From Pelargonium tetragonum (lineage: Eukaryota; Streptophyta; Magnoliopsida; Geraniales; Geraniaceae), in NCBI GenBank assembly GCA_036897445.1, contig JAYMTL010000073.1:1-64000 (forward strand): a stretch of 64,000 bases of DNA, written 5' to 3'. Made by a program: the position numbers and the translations under genes. Below the pieces are notes generated by a model. It saw only the letters and a program-made list of their open reading frames with translations, was not told where the DNA came from and made no database searches. Of the stretch, positions 26,605 through 39,488 are shown in pieces; position 1 is the first letter of the stretch; every line of letters begins with the position of its first letter.

Positions 26605-29289
26605 TTTAACTGAGTATAACATTATACTTTTTAAGCTTTTCCAAGAGTTAGAAGGTGTCTCCCTTAATTATATTCAAAAGCAGTAAAGGTCTTTTTACAA
26701 ATTACAAAGTACTGACCCAAGCTCTCTGCAGTCTATTAAGTTTTGGTAACAAATTTGTATAGTGAAATTTTACGATACTAAATGCAGGGTTTAAACCTAT
26801 TTTTAGCGCAGCGCAGGAAAGCGCTAATAGAATTATTTTATTAGAAAGAATAAATTTAACTTACGCGCCTAACTTTTTAGTGGCACTCCTCTTATCTTAC
26901 TGCCCATTGTATTGTATCTTGGGCAAGCTCTTTTGTAAGCTACTTATAAAACAAAAAGGAAGACCTATAAAAAGCCTAGTAACTTTTGCTATTCTGGCGG
27001 TTTGGAACGTCCCTTTCCAATAACAATAGAAGAGAATTCCTAAGTGTTCGAAAAGCGGAATCTTCCCCATTATTATGTGCTTGACTCTTCAAGGATATTC
27101 CCAAGTAACTCTGACTGATAAGTCTTTGTTCAGTAAGAAATTTTTAGTTATACCCGAGAGAGATGCAACGCTATTGAATCTATAAATCCTTCTGCTCGAC
27201 TACCTAGCTTTGCCCGGAGCTACATTTAAAAACCTCCGAGTGCCTTTTTCATATAACCATAAAAAATCTCTCTTAAAAAAAAGTCCTTGTAATAAAATGG
27301 ATATACAGTTATACTAAATATTATTCTAGAGTAAGACTCACCTCTTTAATAGGCATGACTTTAATTATTCACGGAAACAGACTTATTTAATACAAAACAA
27401 AACTTGTTTATACCATGCCCGTCTACTATATTCCTTAAAGTACTCTTTGGTTTTGGATCGCGGTTATTCTATAAAATGAAAAAAGAAGCATTATAAAGTG
27501 TCCTTTATCTACGGGGTCTTCTCCGCTTATTAAACGGACAATTAAGGAATTCGTTGTATATCTTTGAGTAGTCCTTTCTCCGTATTGTAAATATTAGGAA
27601 TTAGCACTATGCCTTCGTACTCTATTTTATTCAGGCTAGTTTTCACTGAAAAACTCCTGTACTAGGAAAATTCCTGGGGAGTCAAACTTAATAGCAGCCA
27701 AACGTGCGGAAACTTTGTATGAACGTTACCGGTTAAGATAGGAGGCGCTTAGGAAAAAAAAAAAGGAAAGGCTATGAGTAACTGTCAAGTAGTTTTTTAA
27801 ACCCTGTTATTATTTATGCCAGATTTTGAGTAGATATAAGAGCTTGGACCCTTAGTTGCAAAGGCGCGTTTTAAAAAATTTAGAGTAATAGTAGAACCCA
27901 TAAAAGATAAATTAAGGATGCATTTGCTTAAAAACTGAAAACGCAAAAAGCGTACACGAAGTTTTATTAACTCCTGATATAGCATAAGAGAAGGGCCCTT
28001 GACTTATACCTTTGAATATTTTAGGTTTTTTCGGGATCCCTATAACTATAACTCTTGACAAAAAATCAAACTTAGGAACCCCCTGCCAAAAAGAGGGGAC
28101 TCCCATACTTAAGTTAACAGGCCGCTGTAAAGACTGCTAAGTACGAAAACCTTTAAATTCCAGAACAAATTTCTAGTAGTTCCTTTTTAGCGGGAGCTTT
28201 AATTAATTTAGAATTAAGTGAACTCAATTTGATCTCAATTAAGGGAGTTCTTTAAGCCTAGGTATTCTATTCAATTTGATCGAGTGTGGGTATTTCCAAA
28301 GGGTAGGTACACTCTGAGGTGCTATGATCACAAAATTAGAAAGGCCCAACCCGTTAGGATTCTTTTGACTAGAATAAAAACTCGATCTGATAAGGGGTAA
28401 GGGAAGCTTGGGTTGTATCGACAGAGTTTAAACAAGTGTCTTTTTGTCGTTGTTAATTCTCTGCGAGCTTGGTGAAGCGGATATTGCTTATACAAAGCTA
28501 TTAAATGGGTTTCTAGCTAGAAGGTGCGCGCTACTTTATATTACTGAATATTACAACAGGAGTTCCTAGAATTAATTAGTCATTACACCGCCGAAAAGGT
28601 CCCTTAGGGCTTTGGTGTTTTCAAAAGATATGAAATAAAAAGAAAAAAAGGCCCTTCACAGCTAAACAGGATCCATACATAATAGGGAATCCCTACAAAC
28701 AAGAAAAGGAGACTTATTTCGTAGAGTTACTCTTGGCAGAGACTTTCTTCTACACCAAAATTAGTACACATTTTTTATTTAACATCAAGTAAATTCGGTT
28801 GTATTTGTAGTATGGGAATCGCCCCTATCATAAAATAAGGGTTCTTACTTGAGAGTTTTAGGAATAAGGTTAAAATTTTTATGTATATGAAACCGAAAAC
28901 AAAAAACCTGCTATATTATATATTAAGAGGGAATACTATAATTTACTTGTGTGCTTTCTTTAAGGATTTTTTTTACTTCTAAAAAAAATTTACCAGGAAT
29001 CCTTAAGAAATTCCGCGACTTTTTCTAGACTCACAGGCGCCCTGCCTTAACCCGATTTTTGTTAACATCTAGTGATTCCTAGCTATCGCTACCTTATATT
29101 ATAAGAGGTAAGTGAGAGACCTAACAAAAAGGGTGCGCCTATCTTGAAAGTGTAGCATTTAGATAAAAATCCCTCTGTTGAACAGGACAAACGGTACAGG
29201 ACTTATGACAAAACCTATTAAATCTGTTCAAAAAGAATTTCGAAATCTTCTATGAGCCTATTGTATTGACACCTGTAAAAACCTTTGAC

Positions 29290-30110
29290 TTCCCCTTGAT
29301 ATTTTACCCCTATTTAGATCTGGAGCTAAACCAATAAGAAATTTCACTTTACTTCTTTACTAGAAAACTAGAAACAAAGCAACTCTACTTTAGCTTTAGT
29401 CCCTAACACCTTCTTACTGCCCTAGACCCGAATACTCCTCTAAAACAAGCATAACAGGAAGTCCATCCTTTTTCAACTTCTCTGCCGAATTACTAGGAAT
29501 TACTTACTTCTTTTATTTATATTTACGACACGCGAGCGAAGCAAAACCAGTCCTTTATTACCCCCACTTACTAAATACCTAAGGAGTTCATTCCTATAGT
29601 TATCCTATTTATTAATAAGTTTTCTTCCTTTTGGGCTGCCGCGCCTCTCGTTCTCTGTAGTTACTGCTAGATAAAGGAGAGAAACTTCATTTTGTAATAC
29701 CTCTTTTAGCTAGGGCAGATCCGCCTCCTTTCCTCAGAGCTACACCTTCTTTTACAGCTAGAACACCCTGTATCAACATCTTAATAAAGACCCAGTATCT
29801 TACAGTTCTGCACTCTTCTTAGGAACTAGACTCTGTACTATAGCTTGTTTCTTACTCTCTTTTGTTAAGAAACTCCCTCTTTCCCTATAAAGCCCTGTAA
29901 AAGCCAATTTCTATATAACCCCGGAAACTGGATTCCCTTACGATGCTCCGGTTAAGCCCTTCTGATTGATTCCTCTGTTTTTGAAAGCTTGTTAAGTAAG
30001 GATTTACTTAGAGCATTCCTCTACTTACTCCTTAAGAAAAGACCTAACGAAGAAGTCTAGAGTTTCCCCTTTTAGCTTTTTTATTACCTTTTTATTATTC
30101 AAATTTCTTT
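29290..30110 (+). mobile_element. Decayed element patch, CA kept and TG lost
   Basis: In 29290-29600 CA occurs about 17 times and TG only about 4, so mutation fell mainly on minus-strand C. The plus strand is open at 29400-29579 (about 60 codons) and again at 29661-29819 (about 53 codons), both without ATG. Their composition (for example a Pro/Thr-rich run around DPPPFLRATP) looks more like former protein than random frames do. I do not recognise the family. The element is broken and looks old, with one-strand mutation only. Confidence 0.4.
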
Positions 30111-31052
30111 TTGCTTACTTCAAAATCTAAGAACAATTTTAGCAAGAGTAAGGCATATAACAGAAACCAAATTTTTACCTCTAAAATTCTTTCTTTCGTT
30201 ACAAAGTATATCACTAGAATAAGGAATACAGGCAACAACAAGAAGAAAATCTTCCTGAGTTCTATCTTATGTCTTTACCGGAAAAGTCTTACCCCTGCTT
30301 CGTATAGCACTTTTTGTAAAGTCCAAAAAATTAACATTTTTAAGACGAACGAGCTACTCCTGATATTGAACGTACTTTGTAGTATAACTCTGCCAATTAC
30401 CGAAGAAAAGTTCTAATTTTGAATTTCTTTTCCTTTGTAAGTGTTTTCTTATAAAAATATACATACTAGTATTTTATTAGACTAAGGAAATCCTACCCGG
30501 AGACTTACTCAACCATAACGAGCGGAAAATCTCCTTTTATTTAATAAAGGGTTTCAGAGATTTCGGTACCTCATTAATGAGTTCTTAAATGCCCTTAACT
30601 TCTGAGTTTCATAAGGAGTTAACTTTAAAAGCTTAAGGAAAATTTCACAGGAGACTTAATACTAAAAAAAATTCAGTACCTTAATCCAGATATAGAAGTT
30701 TACTCACTTAAAAGGATCTCCTTTATTATGACCGTGGGGACTACTTATGCTACCACTAAAGCTAAAGGCGACTCCAGGTTGGTTGTCAAATTCTTTGATA
30801 GGCATTCTCCTATTTAAGTACTAATCTTAATTTGCATTAACCGCAGATTGTATAAATAGAGATTTCAGCATAATAAGAATCTTAAGACATGCATACAAAG
30901 GAACCTACTGGCACTTGTGGAATTCGGTATAGAATTGTCGACCGGCAGTTAGTTTAGGAATACATACGGAAAGTCCTTGACTATAAAAGCTGCAAAAATT
31001 CTTTTTACAAGGGGCGCCTTGGAAACAGGAGAAGTCTCTTTTTTAATATTCA

Positions 31053-31076
31053 TAAAACTAGTAAATCCTAGTTTTA
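31053..31076. repeat. Perfect inverted repeat, 9-bp arms
   Basis: TAAAACTAG and CTAGTTTTA are separated by six bases with no mismatch. Confidence 0.55.
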
Positions 31077-31906
31077 ATCCATTGTGGTACTTGATTATCA
31101 TTCTATTTCTATGGAAAGTGGACTTTGATATTTTTATAAAGGTTTAATCCCCCGCTATGGGTCAGGTCCTTTATATCGGGGAAAGAAGTAGCCAAAAAAA
31201 CTTTATTAAAAATAAGATATCCCTCTAAACTCTAAAAAAATTCCGTATTCGATAAAATAAGCTTTCAACAAGTTTTTAGTAAGAGTCTAGTACTTAGCAA
31301 ATCAGGTTAAAGGGGGGTTTTTTACTGTTCGCATAATTAGCATAGTAAAAGAAGAAACCTAAGTAGATTTTCGTCAAATAAGCTCCTAAGCAGAAAAGAG
31401 TACTGTTTATTATAGACTTTATTCTAATCTGCTGTTCAAGTTTCCCCGGAAATGCTTTCTATATTGTTGTAATTTAAACGGCAACCTTTATATTCTGGGT
31501 TGAGTAAGTTAGCTCTTAGTTTAAAAAGCATTTAGAATTTGCTGTGCATATTCAGTAGAGTCTCTTTTATCTCTTCGATTTAGGATTTTCAATTTCCGTA
31601 CAACGTAAAATAACGTTAGAAAGAATAGCGTGCCTTGATTATAGGAGTAAGGACTTCCTTTTTTATGAGTAGCTATGTATGATACACCTGATTGTAGATA
31701 TGTTAACCTTAAGAACTTTTTTAAGATAAAAAATTCAAGGATGCGTTTCGCTAATTGCATGCTATGCTAATAGAGTCTTCCCTTTTTCTTTTTAGTTAGA
31801 ATTTGTGAAACAATTACAATTTTTTAGAGTCGGGGTCTCCCTAAAATTAGAAGTTAGCAAAGAGTCTTTTATACAATTATACAATAGCGTTTTTCGGATA
31901 GCATCC

Positions 31907-31920
31907 TCTATAATTATAGA
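31907..31920. repeat. 14-bp palindrome
   Basis: TCTATAATTATAGA is perfectly symmetric. About seven palindromes of this size are expected in the window by chance. Confidence 0.45.
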
Positions 31921-32111
31921 AAAAGGAATTTTTAGAAATGCTTATAGCTTTCTCGGTGTTATAAATAGTAAGTAATTCGGGGCAATTTACGTATAATAAA
32001 ACTCGCTGTTATGAACTGGTGGTGGTGTTATACTAAAAAGTTTGACTTGGAACTCCTAAGGGCTTACCTTCTAAAAAAGAGTAATGCTCAAGACAGGGAC
32101 AACTTATAAAC

Positions 32112-32130
32112 AACTAATTAGTAATTAGTT
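32112..32130. repeat. 19-bp palindrome with one central base
   Basis: AACTAATTA and TAATTAGTT flank a single G. It is exact and AT-rich, and slightly more than chance would give. Confidence 0.6.
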
Positions 32131-34127
32131 AAAACGGGATTTTATAACAAGCTGGTTACCCTTAGGGTAATTGGTCTTTCATTGAGTACCCCCGTAGTTT
32201 TTACATATAAGAGCGCTCAAGAGTAAATAGTAATAGGTCCGACTAGAAAACACCAAATGAATGAAACTTTCTGCAAGCGATTTCTGACATTTTAGAAACC
32301 ATCTACAAGAAAGGAATATAAGTACTTCAAAGAAAGAGGTCCCTAGCTAACAAATCTTGTGGTACTCAACTTCGACGGACTTCGTTTAAAGTATTAGGTC
32401 TCTCTCCTGCCTTACATAAGCCCTTTCAAAGAGCTTAAAATATAGAAGTGTAGGAATAGTGTCTCTTAAATTTATTTAATTCCCAAATATACGAGTCTTT
32501 TAACTATCTGACTTAAATACTTGCGGGTTTCTCAAAAAGTTAAGTGCGTTTAAAAAGGGTTTCGAGGAAATGTTTATACCTTATTTATCTTTATTAAGTT
32601 CCTATCTTAGTATACCCACTAGTTTAAACCCTTTCTAGCTAGAACTTTAAAAAGACAAGAGTCCCTCTAATTCTAATTATATGGAAAACGAACTGAGGTG
32701 GATCTTTCTAAATCTTCTTCTTAACCCCTTTTACTTATCTGGATCCAGTTAAGTTTAATGTTACACTTTCTCTTCTTTTTAGTAAATGCGAGAATTTTCT
32801 ATAATATTTATATCAATGCATGTAATTTTGGGTAACATGTCTACTGAAACTTTTGTAATTATTCTCTTTTTACAAGAGGGCAAGGTTTAAGCGCTCAGTG
32901 GGAAACAGGCAATTTACAACTATTAAACAAAAGTAAAATGAAACCCTAATCTATGCCAAAGGTCTCGTAAAGTAGATCCAGGAGTGCCTCTAAACTAAAA
33001 GAAAGAGGGATTTTATCAAAAGAGCGGTGAGATACAAAGTTTTATTGGTTGGTAAGGGAGTACCTGTTATTTAGAAAGGTAAAGTTGTCGTAAACCTTTG
33101 GTGTAATACAACTAGCAGATCTAACTTTTAATTTGTTTTGATAATTAAACTCATTAATAAATGAGAATGAGAGCGAATTACTACGTAAAAAATGTAATGG
33201 GAGATACCTCCTCCCTTTTGGTATTTCACTTTTGAAAGTAAACCGATAAGCTAGCCTTTACTACTATATATTAAAAAGAGAAAGCCTTGTTTACATTCTA
33301 ATTAAAGTTAGAGCAGTAAAGCGCCCGTTTTGAGATAGGCACACAAGGGTTCGAACCCGTAGAATTCCAATTATAACTAGGTTACAACCCATACCATACC
33401 TTATTTCCTACTCTTTTTTAATTTAAACCTTCCTTTGTCTATTTTTATAGCTATTTTCTATACAGGGTTTCTTGAAAAGGAAGGGCCTTAAAACTTGTAC
33501 TAATGGAATAATTTAGGATTAATATCTTTAGTTGTTACCTATTTGTGAAATAACCTTAACTTACGATAAGATATCATGACAAAAAAATCTTTTCTTTTAT
33601 ACTACAAAAGAGGTTTCCTACGATAATTCCATAAATTCCTTACTTTCAAATTACCTTTGATCAATTAATTACTTTCCTGCAAGCCCGTAAAAGAGAAAGG
33701 ATTTGAGTTTACAAAAGAATTAGAACAATGCTAAAGTTTATATCTAGGCTGCCTTGCTGTTTGGGTATCTGATAAGGGGTTTTTTTTAGGCTTCTTTTAT
33801 ATATTTCTGGAATTGCTTGCTTTTAGGGATACGGAAAGAAGTGCAATCTAAACTATAATATATAACCCAATACAATATAAAACAACTACTATAAGACGTA
33901 AGCGACAATATAGAACCCTAGTACAGGTATTGTAATCTATCTCTATAGTTATAACTCCTAAGCAATAAGCCCCTATTCCTATAGCGCTTGCTCTTGCCTC
34001 TCTTATTTACTTACTGCTATAGCTCCTTAAGAAATAAGCCAAACAACTAAGTCAACTAAGAAAACAAGTAAGCCGGGGAAGTCAGTAACTCCTGCTCATA
34101 AAGCAAGAAGCAAATCTGGGTCAATAT

Positions 34128-34216
34128 CAATAGAAGATGGGTGTCATAGAGCATGCATACATATTTTAACAACTACTAATACTACGCATTACCTCTGTTA
34201 CACTGCAGTCGGGGGT
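34128..34216 (+). repeat. Module copy in block 1
   Basis: The unit runs from a GAAGATGGGTGTCATAG start to CTGCAGTCGGG and aligns with 54178-54283 and 54552-54650. The shared end carries pyrimidines, then a CTRAC/CTAAT-like word, then CAG. That would fit a former intron end in fungi, but this is inference only. Confidence 0.5.
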
Positions 34217-34562
34217 AGAGACTTACCTCTTATTCCCTTTAGGCCATATACTCCCGATAAAGACATAGCACAATAGTAATACCCCTTAGATCAATTAGCA
34301 CTATCTCTTAATGTAACAATTAGAACTACTAACATAAGAACTATAAATATACTTTACATTAACAAAAGCTACAATTAAGTAAGTAAAGTAAGTCCAGGCA
34401 ACAAGAACACAAAGACACTAGCTCCAGCAAGAATCTAGCTAGGACCCATAGGCATAAGATAGGTATAGCTCATCATAAGCAAGTCCGTAAGATAAGAAAG
34501 AAAAAGCCAAAGAAAGAGTTTGTCCCTAACGTGTGTAAGTGGCACGCGTATAAAAGAAATTA

Positions 34563-34600
34563 GTAAGAAGAAGTAGATACTGATACAGAATAGTTAGGCT
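34563..34600 (+). repeat. Partial second module in block 1
   Basis: The stretch AGTAAGAAGAAGTAGATACT matches the module start at 54178 (AAAGAAGAAGTAGCCGTTGA). The conserved distal part is not visible here, so the copy is truncated or too decayed. Confidence 0.35.
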
Positions 34601-34673
34601 GCAAATACAAGAAAAGAAGCTTAGCCTTAGGGAAGGGTTACATTCAAGTATTTCCGCTATATTAACTAAATTT

Positions 34674-34687
34674 TATATATATATATT
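34674..34687. repeat. TA microsatellite
   Basis: About six and a half TA units. It is compatible with the general TA excess and needs no special origin. Confidence 0.6.
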
Positions 34688-35705
34688 ATGAGGAGCCTGG
34701 AGCTGGGATTTTTAAAGGCAGTGAGATTTTTAGAAGGGCTTCTATCCACGAAAGTGCTACAAGTTTTAGAGTGTTTCCTCGGCTTTAGCGGGGTTGTTAT
34801 TTCCTGCGCCTCGCGTTTAAATTCAGTTAACGAATAAAGAAGAGCTGTAAATCTAAGAAATTGGGAAAATAAGAAGCTGCCAAAATAAAAACTTAGGGAA
34901 TAAACAAGAAAGATTTTCTATTCAGTTGGGTAAGTACTAAAATTTTGATTAATAAAGGGCATTGAACCCCGGTAGCATTATAAATAATAGCAGTCGAAAC
35001 CGCGGAATAGATTCGGTTTAGGAAGTTTTCCTTCTTTTTAAGAGCTAGTTAAAACTCGGAGTTGTATGAATATTAAGTAAGGATAACCCCTGCCTCTAAG
35101 TTAATGCAGTGTCCTTAGTAAATAGTATCGTAGGAGATTCCAGTATATATGAGTAATCAAACCACCAAAAATGAAGTTACAAAACAGAGATAAAAAAGAT
35201 CCCTCATTTAGTACTCTTTTTTAAAATGAAAGTCAAATCGAATTTAGCTAATACTTATTTTCTTTCGTTGGATACAATACTTAGTATAAAATCTCTCGTA
35301 GCAATTCAGTTACTGAAAAACTAAACTAGAAGAAGGCTAATAAAAAAATAGAGTTCAATTTAAAATACCAAGCACTCGTATAAATAAAGTAAACTAAGAA
35401 ACTACATAAAAGGAACCCTCTATACAAGGCCCCTCTATATTGCGGAGTACTCTCCGGCTCTAGTATTAGTCGATAAACTGTAAAAGTTTCGTTTCTTAAT
35501 CTACTGAAGTATTGTATATCAATAAACCTGTTAAGGAGGATTTTGAGGCGGGTGACTTGTATTATTTACTAGAAAGTTCCCTTGTTATATCAACCGAATC
35601 CTATGTGTTACGTTTTTCTTGCACTATTGTCTTGTCCCAAAAGTTATCCTTTGTTTTGTAATGTACGAAATTCGTATTAAAGTTTCGCTGTTAAACACAA
35701 AAAGC

Positions 35706-35730
35706 CCCGGGTAAAAACGTTATACCCGGG
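35706..35730. repeat. GC-rich hairpin, 8-bp arms
   Basis: CCCGGGTA and TACCCGGG flank a 9-base AT-rich loop. It is one of the most stable hairpins in the window and stands out from the AT-rich flanks. No T-run follows and no gene ends here, so a terminator role is not supported. Confidence 0.6.
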
Positions 35731-36224
35731 AAAGTTGAAATTAATAAGTTAAAGCTTTTTTTGTGAATTCCCATCTGTTTTGAATTCTCCGTTTTACAGA
35801 GGATTCCCCAGTCTTCCCGGAAAGTTTATTATAAAAGAATTAGCCTTCCATATGTGTGGGTATTCCTTACTTCAGTTTAGAAAGATAAATCAAATAGAGT
35901 CAAAATATAGCTCTAGTTTTACAAGTGCGGGTATTTCTAGTATAAAAGGGAGATAAACAAATCAAAGGGGCTGCCTAGGAGTTCTTTTCTTAAGTTCGAA
36001 ACGAAAAATGAGCCTCCTAAGAATTCTGTAAATAAAGGAAAATTGTGTTGACAGAAAGGATATAATGCATTGAAAAAAGAGCACGTTCTTTGTTTATTTG
36101 TAATTGCTTACTAGCACATTTTGGCATACGAAAGACAGAGGTTTTCCTTGAGTGTACCGTTCATTTTGTCTTACCTAAAAGGGTCCGGCGGGAGATACTC
36201 CTAGGTCGACTTAATTATAAAGGT

Positions 36225-36244
36225 TTTAAAGTTTACTTTAAAGT
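36225..36244. repeat. Overlapping palindromes
   Basis: TTTAAAGT and ACTTTAAA form an inverted repeat with a two-base gap (36225-36242). The right arm also begins a separate 10-bp palindrome ACTTTAAAGT (36235-36244). Confidence 0.5.
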
Positions 36245-39200
36245 AAAGAAGACCCTTCCTGCGACTTTTTTAGCTCCGTCTAATCTATAAATAGGGAGTC
36301 CCAAAAAGAAAAACTTAGAGAAAGTGATAGAGTAACTAGATACATCTAGAGAAATTTTAGTAAAAGGAATACCAAATTGAAATTGACACTTAGCAGGGTT
36401 TAATTCAAAAAGAAATCCACAGAGAAGCTGTTCCCAATACACTAAAAGTACAACACCCTTGCTAATTTCTAAATTCTACTTAGAAGTAATTGCGACTATA
36501 ATTTTGGGTTCAAAGGGCAACTAAAACTAAAAAGAAAACAAGTTCTATAGAAAAAAGATTCAAAGGGGCCCTAAGGATTTTCCCAGAAAAAGTACAAAAC
36601 CTATTTGATTGAACTTTAACTAAATTTCGTTATATAAAATTTTATTGTAGAGTAGGGAATCTTGTTCCCCAGTTAAGCTATATTTTTTGTGTTCTTTTTA
36701 CTAGCCCAGATTTTGCAAATTCAAAGCCTTGTAGTCGAAGGGTTATCCCTAGAACTAAACTATTACTACGTCTTCAATTCCACTTTAATTCTAAAAATTA
36801 TGGGGGCCTCTATGCTATTACTTTTCTTAGGAGATACCTCCATACTAAATTCAAATAAAGCAGTGAGGCTGCGCTTTTGACCTTTCTAGGACCGGTCGGC
36901 CTATAATTAGGAAGGATCTGTCAGAAGCTGTACTAGGAATTCTTTTGCAAGGAGTTTTCCAGAGCTACTACTATCAAAGGTTGGCTCGTAAGTCTTGGAT
37001 TGAGGTTGTAAACGCGTGTTAAATCCACAAAATTCTTGGTATCCCATATTTTTTATCCTGTTCTTTACAAGTAATCCTGGGCCTTATAAGCTCAAGTTTG
37101 TCTATTAGATTGAGAGTCCCCCTAAATTAGCTCCCTTTTTCATTCTAATTTTGTTTTGTTTGTAAAATTTTAGCACTTTTAACATATTAAATATAAGCGC
37201 TCGCTCTTTTCCCAGGAAAAAAGCGGGGATATTTTACATCCGAAGCTTTTAGAGTCAATATTCCCTACAGAATTTTCCTTCTATTTGTAAAGGTTTTTTA
37301 GATTGCCTATTTGCTACGAGAAAAGAAGAAATATACCTTAATAATAACTAAAATAACGCTCCTTAAGAACAAAAAAATCTAACTTTCAATACAGGAAATT
37401 CAAAGTTAACAAAGAACATAGATCCGATTAGAACACTTTTGTCTAGGGTACCTTCACGACGAACTAAAGAGTTTGATTTAAAACGCCCACCTTTACTTTA
37501 AACTTTAAAAGGAAATTGTACTCTAAAAAGCCCTTTTGCTTCTCTATATCAGCTAGCGAAGTATTCCGGAGTCAAAAATATGCCTAGGGTTTCTAATCTA
37601 AGCAGCTTGTGCTATTAAGTGCTTTCTATGGAATGGAGTTTTAAGGTTAAGGTTGTGTAAATCCCGACGTTTATCTTGTTGCAGAATTTTCTATTTTGAT
37701 TTGAGGAATTTAATTAAAAGTATAAAACTTCCGACAGTGCTTTGTAATTGCTTTTTTGTTACAGATTCTTAGAAGACTTTTTGAAGCTGCCGCTGCCTAA
37801 GTTCGTAAGTAAGATTTTTTATAATTAGGAAGACCCTATTCTTGGAGTCAAAGAGGTAAGAATTTGACTTTTAAATACTCCTTTACTGTAACGAGATTTA
37901 AATAAAAATACCAATTACTGATATTTCGCAATGGAGTTCCAAATCCATTTTCCTCTGAATTAAATAGGCAGCTGGGTGGGGAATAGTTTTAACAATTATA
38001 GAAAGAATTGCAGTTACCCCTTTAGGCTAGCCTGTAAAAAGGACCCTAGCGGCCGTCTCTTGTTAACTTTATTAACGGATATCTCTTAGAATTTTTAAAA
38101 AAGACTTTGTGGATAGACAAGACCTTTTCCCTTTAAAAGCTCTTATATTCCTTAATTGGTAGAGGTTTGATGAGTTGCCTTAAGATCTAAAGAATACTCT
38201 ATTTATTCATGCGTTCAGAAAGCCTTAATTTAGCGTAGACTATGACAAAAAGTAAGCAAGTCCTCTTTTTTTAATAAAGAAAAGGGCTCCAAATATAAGT
38301 AATAAAGCGAGGGTTTGTGAAACAGAAAGAGTAATTATAAGAAGTTTCCTTTGTACGAGTTATTTAGGAGAGCTTAGCCCTAATCTATTAAATGTTGGAT
38401 ATTCTTTTTGAGATAGAAAAAACTTTAAGGTTTGACAAGATAAAGCTCAGGAAAAGAAGAAACTCTTCTATTAAAAGTCTTAATTCTAATACCCCTTTTT
38501 GTATTTGTAGCTACACCCAGTCAATAACTAAATAGGGCCCCGCCTGCTGGATTTGCTAACTTTCATTTCCTTTTTTGTAGCTAAAACTCGTATTAATTTA
38601 TAAGGAGTGGTCTAATTCTGCAAGAGATTCTTATGTAATGTAGGCTATCTCTTTATTTAGGGTTATATATATAAAGCCCCAACTAAACAAAATAGAGCAT
38701 ACTTTAATGTACTCTTAGTAGAAATGCAATGACACAACCCATACTGCTTGACCCGAGCTTCCTTGCTTCCTTTTTAGTAACTTAGCTAAGAATCTTAAAG
38801 GAAAAAAGAATTGACTTGAAAAGCAATGTGCAATTAGTAGTTAAGCGTTTAAGAAATGTCCGTGCCTAGGAATGCAGAGAAGGCTCGTATAATCCAAGAA
38901 TGTTTTTTTTTCTGTATACCCAAACTTATCTTAAGCACGGGCTAAAATTTTCTCCTCTTGACTTAAAAAGTTTTTCTATGTACTGTACAAGGGTCCTTAT
39001 ATATAACTTATGAAAGATTATAATCTCAGGGTTCCCTAACAAAACAAGAGTGTGGTCATAGATTGAGGCATTATAAAATACTAACTGTAGCACCTAACCG
39101 TGTAAGGATACTATAATTCCTGTACTTAACTTAAAAAATAAGCCCTATTTCAATACAGCAAATACACTATAGCACTATAGAATGAGTAGCCTGTAAAATT

Positions 39201-39459
39201 GGGCATAAGTTACATATTTATATAAATTAAAAAGGGGCTTTCTCTTAAATAAATTCTGTGTATTCGCAAGGAGTTAGTAAAATAGGTACATAGTAATAAG
39301 TCTAAGGATTGTCGCGTATAACATATAAGAATATAAGAAGAGTCTTATTCCTTTAGTAGAAATCCGCGAAACGTGAGTCCTTTTATTTATTAAGAACTCA
39401 ATAAAAACAACTGAGCTTTTTCTTTTTCATAAAGACAGGGATTTACTTAGGCAAACGAA

Positions 39460-39488
39460 GTTTAAACCAATAAAAATTGATTTTAAAC
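39460..39488. repeat. Nested hairpin, 7-bp outer arms
   Basis: GTTTAAA and TTTAAAC enclose a smaller CAAT/ATTG hairpin with an AAAA loop. The outer and inner stems are separated by one or two unpaired bases. Confidence 0.45.

Larger units (their letters stand above)
16136..29289. other. RIP-degenerate noncoding stretch
   Basis: I see no gene in this 13 kb. The largest open frame (115 codons, minus strand, 25941-26288) starts at TTG, has RIP-type dinucleotides (ratio near 0.62) and carries no recognisable motif. Named local features are the palindromes and hairpins listed separately at 18779, 18813, 24528 and 26582. The rest is AT-rich DNA with the recurrent AAGG/CCTT words. Confidence 0.55.
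30111..33840. other. RIP-degenerate noncoding stretch
   Basis: I see no gene. An open frame of 101 codons at 30111-30416 starts at TTG and is Ser/Lys/Asn-rich with no motif, so I treat it as chance. Hairpins at 31053, 31907 and 32112 are listed separately. Confidence 0.5.
33841..34640 (+). mobile_element. Degenerate tandem-module block 1 (broken, family unknown)
   Basis: This A-rich block keeps CA and has lost TG, so mutation fell mainly on one strand. Two related modules about 430 bp apart start near 34128 and 34563. The first contains GCATTACCTCTGTTACACTG, matching the conserved part of the modules at 53850-54660. The plus strand is open over 34031-34273 (about 81 codons, no ATG) and 34387-34560 (about 58 codons). 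Both are rich in Lys, Ser and Thr, with words such as TKKTSKPGKS and KDTSSSK. The counterpart in the other block also has a TSSSK word. I do not recognise the protein. It reads as an old, broken repeated coding unit, possibly of a mobile element. Confidence 0.5.

Noticed and set aside
30111-30416. Plus-strand open frame of 101 codons
   Set aside because: It starts at TTG, is low complexity in Ser/Lys/Asn and has no motif, so it fits chance expectation.
28511-32644. Identical 12-bp palindrome TTCTAGCTAGAA at 28511 and 32633
   Set aside because: 12-bp matches are frequent by chance, and nothing around them is shared.
33335-33365. T-arm-like GGGTTCGAACCC
   Set aside because: It is a simple 12-bp palindrome with no acceptor, D or anticodon stem around it.
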